5,175 nt of DNA from Cellvibrionaceae bacterium (lineage in GTDB: Bacteria > Pseudomonadota > Gammaproteobacteria > Pseudomonadales > Cellvibrionaceae), in NCBI GenBank assembly GCA_025800435.1, contig JAOXRV010000319.1:1-5175 (forward strand). The letters run 5' to 3'. Below are positions 1-5,175 of the stretch, in pieces. The position numbers and the translations under genes were made by a program. The stretch's first letter is position 1; the number at the start of each line of letters is the position of its first letter. Below the pieces are notes generated by a model that saw nothing but the letters and a program-made list of their open reading frames with translations, had not been told where the DNA came from and did no database searches.

Positions 1-956
1 CAGGCGGTAATACAACCGCCGCTGCCTGACTCAGTCATGGCCCAACTTTCGATCAAGGGGAAGCCAAAGCGCTGTTCAAAGCGCTGGTGATGACGCGGGT
101 TTACCCCCGCACCAAAACCAAACTTAACCGCCAGCTTGCGCTCATGGGGACCGGCTTCAACATTCAGTAAAATGGCGGGCAATACGCCGAGGTAGTGAAC
201 AATGGTGGCCCCGCTCTCGGCCACCGCTTGCCACCAAGTGGACGGGGAAAAGCGGTCGAGCTGAATTAAGCAACCGCCACTGAGCACCATACCCATGGTG
301 GAAACCGCCATGGCATTCATATGCACCAATGGCAACGGCGTTAACAATCGCTCGCGGCCCGGCTCAAGCTGAATTAAGCCGCCGACGGTTTGATACCAAC
401 GGCCAAATTCTAAAAAGTACTCATTGCTTAGAATACAGCCCTTGGGCTTGCCGGTGCTGCCCGAGGTGTACAGCAGCGCGCATTCGGTATCGGTATCACC
501 ACTCTGGACTTGTGCCGGGCTCGGTGCCTGGGGCAGCGAGCCCGGCTCGCTCTCGGCCATAACCGCCATACCATCACCGGCCTTGTGCAGCTGCGCTAGC
601 CGCTCGGTCAGGGCTACACCCAGTACTGCCTCACTATCACTGAGCAAATAGCGAATCTCATCCTCTTGCATATCGCCGTTGATAGGCACCACCGAGGCAC
701 CGAGGCTATTGAGGGCAAACCAGTGGCTAAAAAATTGCTGCCGGTTTTCCAGCAGCAGCGCCACCCGGTGGCCACGGCCGTAGCCGGCAGCGGCATAGCG
801 CGCGCGCCAAGCGGCCACTGCCTCGCCCAGCTGAGCGTAGCTAAGATCGACCGGCTGGCCTCCGTAGGCACCGGTGGCCAGGGCTGGAATATGCAAAAAC
901 GGACGCTCGGCAAAGCGAGCGATCGCCGCTTCGACGGCGGTAAATACTGTATTCAT
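1..956 (-). CDS. AMP-binding acyl-CoA ligase (acyl-CoA synthetase), N-terminal 318 residues; 3' end outside the window
   Basis: The frame is open from an ATG at 956 to the left edge (last full codon at 3-5), so about 60% of a usual 500-550 residue enzyme is present. Seen directly: the phosphate-binding loop YTSGSTGKPKG at residues 163-173, the substrate-pocket segment PLPLVHMNAM at 207-216, and the adenylate-binding motif WAMTESG at 305-311. These are the signatures of the ANL superfamily, which activates a carboxylic acid with ATP to an acyl-adenylate and then transfers it to CoA in the cytoplasm. The region from 207 to 270 resembles the crotonobetaine/carnitine-CoA ligase (CaiC) and DitJ-like branch, but the substrate cannot be read from sequence. 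The C-terminal lid domain with its catalytic lysine is off the window. The start is supported by GGAG five bases upstream. The gene lies downstream of a MarR-type regulator on the same strand, separated by 129 bp with operator-like repeats. By eye its codons are more GC-rich at third positions than those of the S41 gene. Confidence 0.93.
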   Translation of the reverse strand, partial: MNTVFTAVEAAIARFAERPFLHIPALATGAYGGQPVDLSYAQLGEAVAAWRARYAAAGYGRGHRVALLLENRQQFFSHWFALNSLGASVVPINGDMQEDEIRYLLSDSEAVLGVALTERLAQLHKAGDGMAVMAESEPGSLPQAPSPAQVQSGDTDTECALLYTSGSTGKPKGCILSNEYFLEFGRWYQTVGGLIQLEPGRERLLTPLPLVHMNAMAVSTMGMVLSGGCLIQLDRFSPSTWWQAVAESGATIVHYLGVLPAILLNVEAGPHERKLAVKFGFGAGVNPRHHQRFEQRFGFPLIESWAMTESGSGGCITA

Positions 957-961
957 CACGG

Positions 962-967
962 CTCCAC
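962..967 (-). promoter_or_regulatory. Ribosome binding site of the acyl-CoA ligase gene
   Basis: On the minus strand this reads GTGGAG, followed by five bases (CCGTG) and the ATG at 956. It fixes the ligase start. A GTG codon directly before the ATG is in frame but would sit too close to the Shine-Dalgarno core. Confidence 0.7.
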
Positions 968-1012
968 TGTTTGGCTAAGCTGCTGGGGCAACTATAGGGG
1001 GCTGATCGTTAT

Positions 1013-1040
1013 TATTGGCTTATTTAGCTTGATATTGGCT
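1013..1040. repeat. 8-bp direct repeat TATTGGCT, two copies 20 bp apart
   Basis: TATTGGCT occurs at 1013-1020 and again at 1033-1040; on the minus strand it reads AGCCAATA. The 20-bp period places both copies on about the same face of the helix. It lies in the 5' leader of the acyl-CoA ligase gene, downstream of the inverted repeat at 1050-1081. It could be a regulator site, but two 8-mers in AT-rich intergenic DNA may also be coincidence. Confidence 0.35.
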
Positions 1041-1049
1041 ACCTTACCC

Positions 1050-1081
1050 CATATAAATATGAATTGGAATATATTTATATG
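1050..1081. promoter_or_regulatory. Perfect 11-bp inverted repeat, candidate operator of the acyl-CoA ligase gene
   Basis: CATATAAATAT at 1050-1060 is the exact reverse complement of ATATTTATATG at 1071-1081, with a 10-bp centre. The arm centres are 21 bp apart, two helical turns, which suits a dimeric or tetrameric DNA-binding protein. It begins five bases beyond the marR stop codon and precedes the ligase gene. The stems contain almost no G or C and no T run follows on the minus strand, so it is a poor intrinsic terminator. That the adjacent MarR protein binds here is inference from position; the dyad is longer and more widely spaced than many MarR sites. Confidence 0.5.
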
Positions 1082-1085
1082 TAAA
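1056..1085 (-). promoter_or_regulatory. Candidate sigma70-type promoter for the acyl-CoA ligase gene
   Basis: On the minus strand TTTACA (1080-1085, five of six matches to TTGACA) is followed by an 18-bp spacer and CATATT (1056-1061, four of six matches to TATAAT). It would give a leader of roughly 90 bases before the ATG at 956. Both elements overlap the inverted repeat at 1050-1081, the layout expected for repression by promoter occlusion. AT-rich DNA produces such matches easily, so this is tentative. Confidence 0.3.
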
Positions 1086-1565
1086 TTAATACTCCGAGCC
1101 CGGCCCACCCTGTTCCAACTGGTCTAGGCGCTGCTCCAATTTTTCCATCACCCGAAACAGATCCCGATACTCGGGCACATCCAAGCTGTGCAACAGCTGG
1201 GCCTCCCATTCCAGGGCGGTGGGCACTATCTGGCGGTACAGGGCCATACCCGCATCGGTGAGCGCCAGGTAATAGACCCGGTTATCCTGGCTGTCTTTGT
1301 TTTTGGCCAGCAGGCCCTTGGCCTCTAGCTGCTTTACCCCGCGCGAGACCTTGGATTTATCCATCAAGGTAATCTCGCCAATCACCTTCGAGCTGAGCCC
1401 TGGCTGCTCGCCCAGACGGGCCAAAATACGCCACTCGGGAATGGTCAGGCCGAACTCTCGGCTATACACCCAGGAGTAGGCATCGCTGACCCGCTTGGCC
1501 AAGTTGACCAGGCGAAAGGGTAAAAACTGATTGAGAATCAGTGAAGATACTTCATTGTTTGACAT
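1086..1565 (-). CDS. MarR-family winged helix-turn-helix transcriptional regulator
   Basis: This 159-residue protein has the usual length of a MarR regulator. An N-terminal dimerisation helix (about 10-35) leads into a winged helix-turn-helix. The recognition helix is around residues 69-81 (DKSKVSRGVKQLE), followed by the wing at about 88-99 with the family's charged D-x-x-D-N-R pattern (D91, D94, R96). A C-terminal helical part (about 103-150) completes the dimer interface. Such proteins act as cytoplasmic dimers, usually repressing neighbouring genes until a small aromatic or acyl ligand binds. The acyl-CoA ligase gene lies downstream on the same strand and is the obvious candidate target, perhaps with a CoA thioester or its acid as effector; this is inference from context. 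The ATG at 1565 is preceded by AGGAAA at good spacing. The GFA-protease operon is divergent, so the regulator could also act there, although I see no copy of the 1050-1081 dyad on that side. Confidence 0.93.
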   Translation of the reverse strand: MSNNEVSSLILNQFLPFRLVNLAKRVSDAYSWVYSREFGLTIPEWRILARLGEQPGLSSKVIGEITLMDKSKVSRGVKQLEAKGLLAKNKDSQDNRVYYLALTDAGMALYRQIVPTALEWEAQLLHSLDVPEYRDLFRVMEKLEQRLDQLEQGGPGSEY

Positions 1566-1570
1566 GCAGG

Positions 1571-1576
1571 TTTCCT
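1571..1576 (-). promoter_or_regulatory. Ribosome binding site of the MarR gene, overlapping the stop of an upstream small ORF
   Basis: On the minus strand AGGAAA precedes the ATG at 1565 by five bases. The TAG stop of the 22-codon frame at 1575-1643 overlaps this site (TAGGAAA), so a ribosome finishing the small frame would stop on the marR Shine-Dalgarno. This permits translational coupling. Confidence 0.65.
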
Positions 1577-1643
1577 ATTGGGCATACAGAGCTTGCAGCG
1601 CCTCGTCTATTTCACCTCGCTCTAGGGGGCGTAAATAGGCCAT
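1575..1643 (-). CDS. Possible 22-residue small ORF upstream of the MarR gene (leader peptide or gene remnant)
   Basis: An ATG at 1643 opens a 22-codon frame ending in TAG at 1575-1577. The peptide starts MAYLRPLERG and ends EALQALYAQ. A strand-like start (YLRPL) followed by an acidic amphipathic helix is unlike random translation and recalls the N-terminal beta1-alpha1 segment of GNAT acetyltransferases, or the N-terminus of carboxymuconolactone-decarboxylase-like proteins; neither match can be shown from so few residues. The frame cannot extend upstream because a TAG lies four codons before the ATG. The upstream Shine-Dalgarno (GTGGA) is weak and only three bases away. It could be a translated leader coupled to marR, a decayed gene stub, or chance. 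Confidence 0.3.
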   Translation of the reverse strand: MAYLRPLERGEIDEALQALYAQ

Positions 1644-1734
1644 AATCCACGTCTATCATTCTGAGTTCTGGTTGTTTAGTTTTATCTGAGAGCATTTGCC
1701 GAGAGTAACAGGAATTCAGATCGAGCAAAATAGC

Positions 1735-1738
1735 GGAG
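1735..1738 (+). promoter_or_regulatory. Ribosome binding site that decides the first GFA gene's start
   Basis: GGAG lies five bases before the ATG at 1744. This favours the ATG over the in-frame TTG at 1696, which would add 16 residues without family resemblance. Confidence 0.7.
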
Positions 1739-1743
1739 TCTGC

Positions 1744-2154
1744 ATGAGCGATACCGAATTAGAACCTAAGCTACACAGCTACCCTGGCAGCTGCCACTGT
1801 GGCCGGGTTCAGTTTGAAGTGGACAGCCCGGATAACCCTGAAATTGAAGACTGCAATTGCTCTATTTGCAGCAAAAGCGGCTACCTGCATTTAATTGTGC
1901 CTGGCCAGCGCTTTCGCCTACTAAAGGGCGAAGATGAGCTGAGCTGCTATACCTTTAACGCTAAAGTGGCCAAACACTATTTTTGCCGCCACTGCGGGGT
2001 AAAGCCTTTTTATATTCCCCGCTCCAACCCCGATGGGGTCGACGTTAATGTGCGCTGCCTGGATATCGCCCCGGCCAATATGAAAATTGTGCCCTTTGAT
2101 GGCCAAAACTGGGAGGCAAACGCCGCCAGCTTGGCCCACAAAAGCAAACTATAG
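1744..2154 (+). CDS. GFA/CENP-V-fold zinc-binding protein (GFA family, first copy)
   Basis: This 136-residue protein has the complete cysteine pattern of the GFA family (glutathione-dependent formaldehyde-activating enzyme fold). It has CxC at C17/C19 in GSCHCG, CxCxxC at C37/C39/C42 in CNCSIC, and CxxC at C81/C84 in FCRHCG, plus C105 in the conserved RCLD stretch. These cysteines bind zinc in characterised members. The founding member was proposed to promote S-hydroxymethylglutathione formation from formaldehyde and glutathione, but that activity has been questioned and most homologues have no known function. No signal peptide is seen, so it is probably cytoplasmic. The C-terminus lacks the HIxxxxKAPW segment found in the second GFA protein here (4789 onward), so the two belong to different subfamilies. 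It is the first gene of a tight operon with the M50 protease, nine bases downstream. The start at 1744 is chosen for its GGAG site. Confidence 0.92.
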   Translation: MSDTELEPKLHSYPGSCHCGRVQFEVDSPDNPEIEDCNCSICSKSGYLHLIVPGQRFRLLKGEDELSCYTFNAKVAKHYFCRHCGVKPFYIPRSNPDGVDVNVRCLDIAPANMKIVPFDGQNWEANAASLAHKSKL

Positions 2155-2157
2155 AAG
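2153..2157 (+). promoter_or_regulatory. Ribosome binding site of the M50 protease gene, overlapping the GFA stop codon
   Basis: AGAAG overlaps the TAG stop of the GFA gene (2152-2154) and lies six bases before the ATG at 2164. It is a modest Shine-Dalgarno whose overlap with the upstream stop suggests translational coupling. Confidence 0.5.
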
Positions 2158-2163
2158 TTAGAT

Positions 2164-3267
2164 ATGAGTGAAGAAAAAGCCAATGCAGAGGCCACCCAGT
2201 TATTTGAACTGGATTACCAAGGTTTTACCTTTGAGTTGTTAGGCAATGAGCAGGGCCAGGAGCTGGTAAAAATTAATGGCCGTTTGCTGGCCAGTGAGCG
2301 CCCCTTACACGCCCAGGGCGAATATCAAATAGGCCACCCGGAACTTGGCGAAGTAAAACTGCAATACCAAATATTGCCCAGCGAGGGTTTAAGCAAATAC
2401 CGCCTGCTGCGCCAGGACGAAGTACTCAGCGAGGGCGAACAGGCTTTTCCGCCAGAGCTATTGCAACAGCTTCAACAACTGCAACAAGCCCAGACCGGCG
2501 GCAATCGCGCCAGCCACACCATCGGTTTAATTGGTTTGTTTTTTAAGCTGTTTAAAAGCGCCAAAGCGGTCAAGGTGGTATTGGCCGGCTCGGCCCTGGC
2601 CGCCTACAGTGTTATTTTTAGCTGGCAATTTGCCCTGGTACTTATCGCGGTGATTGTGTTTCACGAATACGGCCATCTCTGGGCCATGAAGCGCGCGGGC
2701 CTAAAAACCAAGGGCATGTATCTAATTCCCTTTGTCGGCGGGGTGGCGGTAGGCGACCGGGCCAGCAGCCATTGGCAACAGGTGTTTATCGCCATGATGG
2801 GCCCCTGCTTTGGTTTGTTAATGAGTGCGGTATTCTTTGTCGCCTTTATAATAACCGAGAACCATTTTATCGGCCTGGTGGCATCCATCAGCGCGCTGGT
2901 CAATATTTTTAATCTATTACCGGTACTGCCCCTGGACGGCGGCCAGGTGGTAAAAGCCATGGTCTTCTCGGGCCGCTCTTACCTGCCCTATCTGGGTTTA
3001 ATCGTAATGTCAGCGGCCATGTTCGCCCTGGCGCTACAGTTGCATTTAGGGCTGCTGGCCTTCTTTTTAGTCCTCGGGGTAATCGACTTACTGTTTAGCT
3101 GGCGCGAGTACAAACACCAAACCGTAACCCCGATGGACCGCTACGGGGTAGCCTTTTCACTGGTGTGGTATTTATTGGTGATTGCCGCATTTGTTTTTAT
3201 TATCTTTAATATTGCCGCCACTGGCTTGCCCGGGTCGGAGATTGCGACTACTGTTCTGAATTCTTAG
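2164..3267 (+). CDS. Site-2 protease family (M50) intramembrane zinc metalloprotease
   Basis: This 367-residue polytopic membrane protein carries both catalytic signatures of the M50/site-2 protease family. HEYGH is at residues 167-171 (zinc ligands H167 and H171, catalytic E168) inside a hydrophobic segment. NLLPVLPLDGG is at 250-260 and supplies the third zinc ligand D258. Family members cleave transmembrane segments within the bilayer, often releasing regulators. Residues 1-115 are soluble, with a mixed beta-like region (about 12-85) and a glutamine-rich stretch at 100-110. About six hydrophobic segments follow, near 136-153, 156-174, 206-230, 235-255, 275-310 (probably two helices) and 328-352. 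A glycine-rich loop GMYLIPFVGG (184-193) follows the HEYGH helix. I see no PDZ or CBS domain. The substrate is unknown. It sits between the GFA gene (9-bp gap) and the S41 peptidase gene, whose ATG immediately follows this stop codon. Confidence 0.92.
   Translation: MSEEKANAEATQLFELDYQGFTFELLGNEQGQELVKINGRLLASERPLHAQGEYQIGHPELGEVKLQYQILPSEGLSKYRLLRQDEVLSEGEQAFPPELLQQLQQLQQAQTGGNRASHTIGLIGLFFKLFKSAKAVKVVLAGSALAAYSVIFSWQFALVLIAVIVFHEYGHLWAMKRAGLKTKGMYLIPFVGGVAVGDRASSHWQQVFIAMMGPCFGLLMSAVFFVAFIITENHFIGLVASISALVNIFNLLPVLPLDGGQVVKAMVFSGRSYLPYLGLIVMSAAMFALALQLHLGLLAFFLVLGVIDLLFSWREYKHQTVTPMDRYGVAFSLVWYLLVIAAFVFIIFNIAATGLPGSEIATTVLNS
2461..2487 (+). repeat. Three 9-bp tandem units encoding Leu-Gln-Gln in the M50 protease
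   Basis: TTGCAACAG, CTTCAACAA and CTGCAACAA follow one another in frame and encode (LQQ)3 at residues 100-108, just before the first membrane segment. The units differ at synonymous positions, so they are not a fresh slippage product. The stretch probably forms a flexible or helical linker between the soluble N-terminal domain and the membrane domain. Confidence 0.7.
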
Positions 3268-4680
3268 ATGCCCATGCAATTGATTCAGCCAGCGCCAGCC
3301 AGCACCAAACCATATAAACTCAGCAGTTTGTTTTGGTGCATACTGCTTTCACTACTTCAGGTGCACTCTGCTGCAGGAAAAAGTCCACAAGATATCGACG
3401 TCACTCTACAACTAAAAGAGTCGGCCAAGGCCACGCTAAAGCTTGAAAACAATTCAATAAGCGCCACCTTGAGTGGCAGCGACAGCTTTATTGATATTCA
3501 GCTCAGCGCACCGGCGCTAAAATCCATATCGGCCCGGTGGCTCAAACTTACTTACCTGGCACACAATATAGACAACACTACCATGTGGGCCGACAGCTAT
3601 ACCAGCATCAACGGTGAGGGCTACCAAACCATAGACAGCTACACACCCACCCACAATGTTGATGGCCCTTATACTCTGCACTGGTTTAGCGGTAAGCGCA
3701 GAAAAAATATCAACCTTGGCATAAGAGTATGGGGTAAAGGGCGCATCAAGCTGGACCAAATATCACTACAATTTATTGCGCCCCCCTCAACAGCGCAGAT
3801 ACCACCCGAACGACAAAAGATGGCCGAAGCAGTTGTTGCCACACTTGGCCAATCATGGTTGTACCGCGATGAGTTTTCATCCATGGCCCAGCTGGGCAAT
3901 TACCTTTTTCTCGACAGTGAGCCTGGGCAAAGCCAGCAGGACTTTACCAATGCCCTGAACTGGCGAATTAAGAGCTTTGATAAACACGCCCGTTTTATCC
4001 AGGCACGTCCGATTAAACCAAACAAAAATCGACAACCAAATTGGCCAGAGTTTAAGCAGGTGCATGGTGTACCCATTATTCGTCTAAACCACTCAAACTA
4101 TCACTCTGAGACGGAAGTTGAGCAATTACACGGCCATATAAGATCTTTTATTGAAGTACAATTAAAACTCAAACCCGATTGCTGGGTAATTGATTTACGC
4201 GATAATCGTGGCGGCAATGGCCCAGCACTGTTGTTTGGTTTGGCCGACTTTTTTAATCATGGTAACATCGCCAGTTATGTGGCCCACCCAGAGCAAGCAC
4301 TCATCCCCCTATCCCTCGATGATCGCGGGCTCTATCTTAATAACCCACACAAAACCTACCTTTACCGATTCGGCAAGCGTCATTTCGCTCAACTTACCAA
4401 TAGCAAACTGTTTGTACTCATAAACCAGCATACGGCCAGTGCTGCAGAACAGTTGGCCATCGCCCTGACTGCACGGCCACACACGGTCATTAGTGGTGAG
4501 GCGAGCGCAGCCTATACCAGCTCGAATGAACTTTTTCCCATTAATGATGATTATTCCCTCGGGGTTAGCACATCATTCATGGGAGATCGATGGGGCAACA
4601 CCTATCCACTGGGAATCAAGCCTCAAGCCATCACCGAAATTTGCAATTCAAAGTCTTTATATAAAGCATTAGCGGAGTAA
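3268..4680 (+). CDS. Exported S41-family (tricorn/IRBP-like) serine peptidase
   Basis: This 470-residue protein starts with a likely signal peptide: lysines at 14 and 17, a hydrophobic core at about 18-31, and a possible cleavage site near HSAAG (33-37). It is thus probably periplasmic or anchored. Residues 42-172 form a beta-rich, jelly-roll-like domain of unknown role. Residues 178-235 look like the helical cap seen before S41 cores. The core follows: FDKHARF (237-243), where H240 matches the family's catalytic His; the conserved WVIDLRDNRGGNG (306-318); and NQHTASAAE (386-394), with S391 as likely nucleophile. The Ctp-type catalytic lysine (G-x-T-x-G-K) is not evident: the matching segment is GEASAAYTS (410-418), as in lysine-less tricorn-like members. 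No PDZ domain is visible. The ATG directly follows the M50 stop (TAGATG) without a clear Shine-Dalgarno, implying coupling; ATG 3274 is an alternative start. By eye, codon use is more AT-rich than in the ligase gene. Confidence 0.85.
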   Translation: MPMQLIQPAPASTKPYKLSSLFWCILLSLLQVHSAAGKSPQDIDVTLQLKESAKATLKLENNSISATLSGSDSFIDIQLSAPALKSISARWLKLTYLAHNIDNTTMWADSYTSINGEGYQTIDSYTPTHNVDGPYTLHWFSGKRRKNINLGIRVWGKGRIKLDQISLQFIAPPSTAQIPPERQKMAEAVVATLGQSWLYRDEFSSMAQLGNYLFLDSEPGQSQQDFTNALNWRIKSFDKHARFIQARPIKPNKNRQPNWPEFKQVHGVPIIRLNHSNYHSETEVEQLHGHIRSFIEVQLKLKPDCWVIDLRDNRGGNGPALLFGLADFFNHGNIASYVAHPEQALIPLSLDDRGLYLNNPHKTYLYRFGKRHFAQLTNSKLFVLINQHTASAAEQLAIALTARPHTVISGEASAAYTSSNELFPINDDYSLGVSTSFMGDRWGNTYPLGIKPQAITEICNSKSLYKALAE

Positions 4681-4788
4681 TCGCAGCCGCACTTAATTTC
4701 GCCTGATGGGGCACTCTAGTGCCAAATAGGTCTACATGACTTTATCAAGTAAAGCGATTTAGGCCACAAACTAAGGCGGTAAAAACTG
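4681..4788. other. 108-bp spacer between the S41 peptidase and the second GFA gene
   Basis: The spacer holds a short hairpin at 4710-4723 (GGCACT/AGTGCC around CT, in practice a five-pair stem with a TCTA loop). It is not followed by a T run, so it is a weak terminator candidate at best. A second five-base inverted repeat (CTTTA/TAAAG, 4740-4754) follows. No convincing promoter pair was found. The second GFA gene could have its own promoter or be read through from the operon. Confidence 0.45.
4773..4779 (+). promoter_or_regulatory. Ribosome binding site of the second GFA gene
   Basis: AAGGCGG lies nine bases before the ATG at 4789. It supports that start, which also places the first CxC motif at the usual distance from the N-terminus. 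Confidence 0.55.
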
Positions 4789-5175
4789 ATGAATAAAGGA
4801 AGTTGCCTTTGCGGCCAGGTAAGTTACCAAATAGAGGGCCCACTGGGCGACATTGTACATTGCCACTGCCAAACCTGTCGCAAGGCGCACGGCTCAGCTT
4901 TCTCCAGTGTGGCCGCCGTTGCCGAGGATAAGTTTGAACTAAACACTCAAGACCAACTCGGCGCTTTTGAATCCTCACCGGGTAAGTGGCGCTATTTCTG
5001 TAAAAATTGTGGCACTCAAATATATGCCAAGCGCGATAATAAAAACCATATTGTGCTGCGGTTGGGCTCACTGGATAGTGCGAGCGGCTACCGGCAAAGC
5101 AACCATATTTGGGTTTCTCAAAAAGCCCCCTGGTATTCCATTAGCCAGCGCTTGCCCGAGTTTGATGGCTTTGAT
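4789..5175 (+). CDS. GFA-family zinc-binding protein (second copy), cut by the right edge
   Basis: The frame opens at ATG 4789 and is still open at the window end, giving 129 residues. Typical GFA proteins have about 130-140 residues, so only the extreme C-terminus is missing. The cysteine pattern is complete: CxC at C6/C8 in GSCLCG, CxCxxC at C25/C27/C30 in CHCQTC, and CxxC at C71/C74 in FCKNCG. The C-terminal segment NHIWVSQKAPW (105-115) followed by LPEFDGF (122-128) is the classical GFA ending, which the copy at 1744-2154 lacks. Zinc binding is expected from the family; a thiol- or formaldehyde-related reaction is possible but the family's catalytic role is poorly established. No signal peptide is seen. 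It is on the same strand as the GFA-M50-S41 operon, 108 bp downstream of it. Confidence 0.92.
   Translation, partial: MNKGSCLCGQVSYQIEGPLGDIVHCHCQTCRKAHGSAFSSVAAVAEDKFELNTQDQLGAFESSPGKWRYFCKNCGTQIYAKRDNKNHIVLRLGSLDSASGYRQSNHIWVSQKAPWYSISQRLPEFDGFD

Larger units (their letters stand above)
1566..1743. other. Divergent intergenic region between the MarR gene and the GFA-protease operon
   Basis: This 178-bp region must hold the promoters for the minus-strand marR transcript and the plus-strand GFA-M50-S41 operon, because transcription diverges here. I found no convincing -35/-10 pair on either strand and no clear palindrome like the one at 1050-1081. The only other structure I see is the small frame at 1575-1643. 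A TTG at 1696 is in frame with the GFA gene but lacks support as a start. Confidence 0.5.

Noticed and set aside
614..913. 99-codon minus-strand open frame
   Set aside because: It is a shifted frame inside the acyl-CoA ligase coding region, which reads through on the same strand with clear motifs.
1050..1081. Inverted repeat downstream of marR as a terminator
   Set aside because: The stem is almost purely A-T and the minus strand continues with GGGGTAAGG rather than a T run; an operator fits better.
666..1127. 153-codon plus-strand open frame
   Set aside because: It lies antisense to the acyl-CoA ligase gene, crosses the operator region and the end of marR, and its translation has no family-like motifs. 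The ligase frame, with three superfamily motifs, explains the DNA.
1696..1743. TTG start giving the first GFA protein 16 extra N-terminal residues
   Set aside because: The ATG at 1744 has a well-placed GGAG, and the added residues show no resemblance to the family, whose members begin close to the first CxC motif.
2661..2960. 99-codon minus-strand open frame
   Set aside because: It is antisense to the catalytic core of the M50 protease and has no recognisable domain.
4710..4723. Hairpin after the S41 gene as an intrinsic terminator
   Set aside because: The stem has only five or six pairs and no T run follows on either strand at the right distance, so termination is not supported.
4740..4754. 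CTTTA/TAAAG inverted repeat as an operator
   Set aside because: Five-base arms in AT-rich DNA are expected by chance and nothing else supports a site.
4745..5071. 108-codon minus-strand open frame
   Set aside because: It lies antisense to the second GFA gene, which has the complete cysteine pattern and a ribosome binding site.

Overview
The window looks like a chromosomal segment from a proteobacterium. A marine gammaproteobacterium is my best guess, based only on gene content, compact operons, GGAG-type ribosome binding sites and roughly balanced base composition. It holds two divergent gene blocks, all apparently intact. I see no insertion sequence, tRNA, rRNA or CRISPR array.

Left block, minus strand (1-1643). 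A MarR-family regulator (1086-1565) lies upstream of an ATP-dependent acyl-CoA ligase of the AMP-binding superfamily, which runs off the left edge with 318 residues visible (1-956). The 129-bp gap between them carries a perfect 11-bp inverted repeat overlapping a plausible promoter, and an 8-bp direct repeat with 20-bp spacing. This suggests that the regulator, or another dimeric factor, controls the ligase. A 22-codon reading frame (1575-1643) precedes marR, and its stop codon overlaps the marR Shine-Dalgarno sequence; it is either a leader peptide or the stub of a decayed gene.

Right block, plus strand (1744-5175). A tight three-gene operon encodes a GFA/CENP-V-fold zinc protein (1744-2154), a polytopic site-2-type M50 metalloprotease (2164-3267) and an exported S41-type serine peptidase (3268-4680). 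The gaps are 9 and 0 bp. After a 108-bp spacer comes a second, different GFA-family protein (4789 to the right edge, 129 residues, nearly complete). The two GFA proteins therefore bracket the two proteases.

The ligase block reads as a regulated fatty or aromatic acid activation unit. The right block is less usual. An intramembrane protease gene directly abutting an extracytoplasmic S41 peptidase gene recalls the known CtpB (S41) and SpoIVFB (M50) proteolytic cascade of Bacillus sporulation, but the S41 protein here lacks a visible PDZ domain and the usual catalytic-lysine motif. Whether the four plus-strand genes form one functional system is inference.
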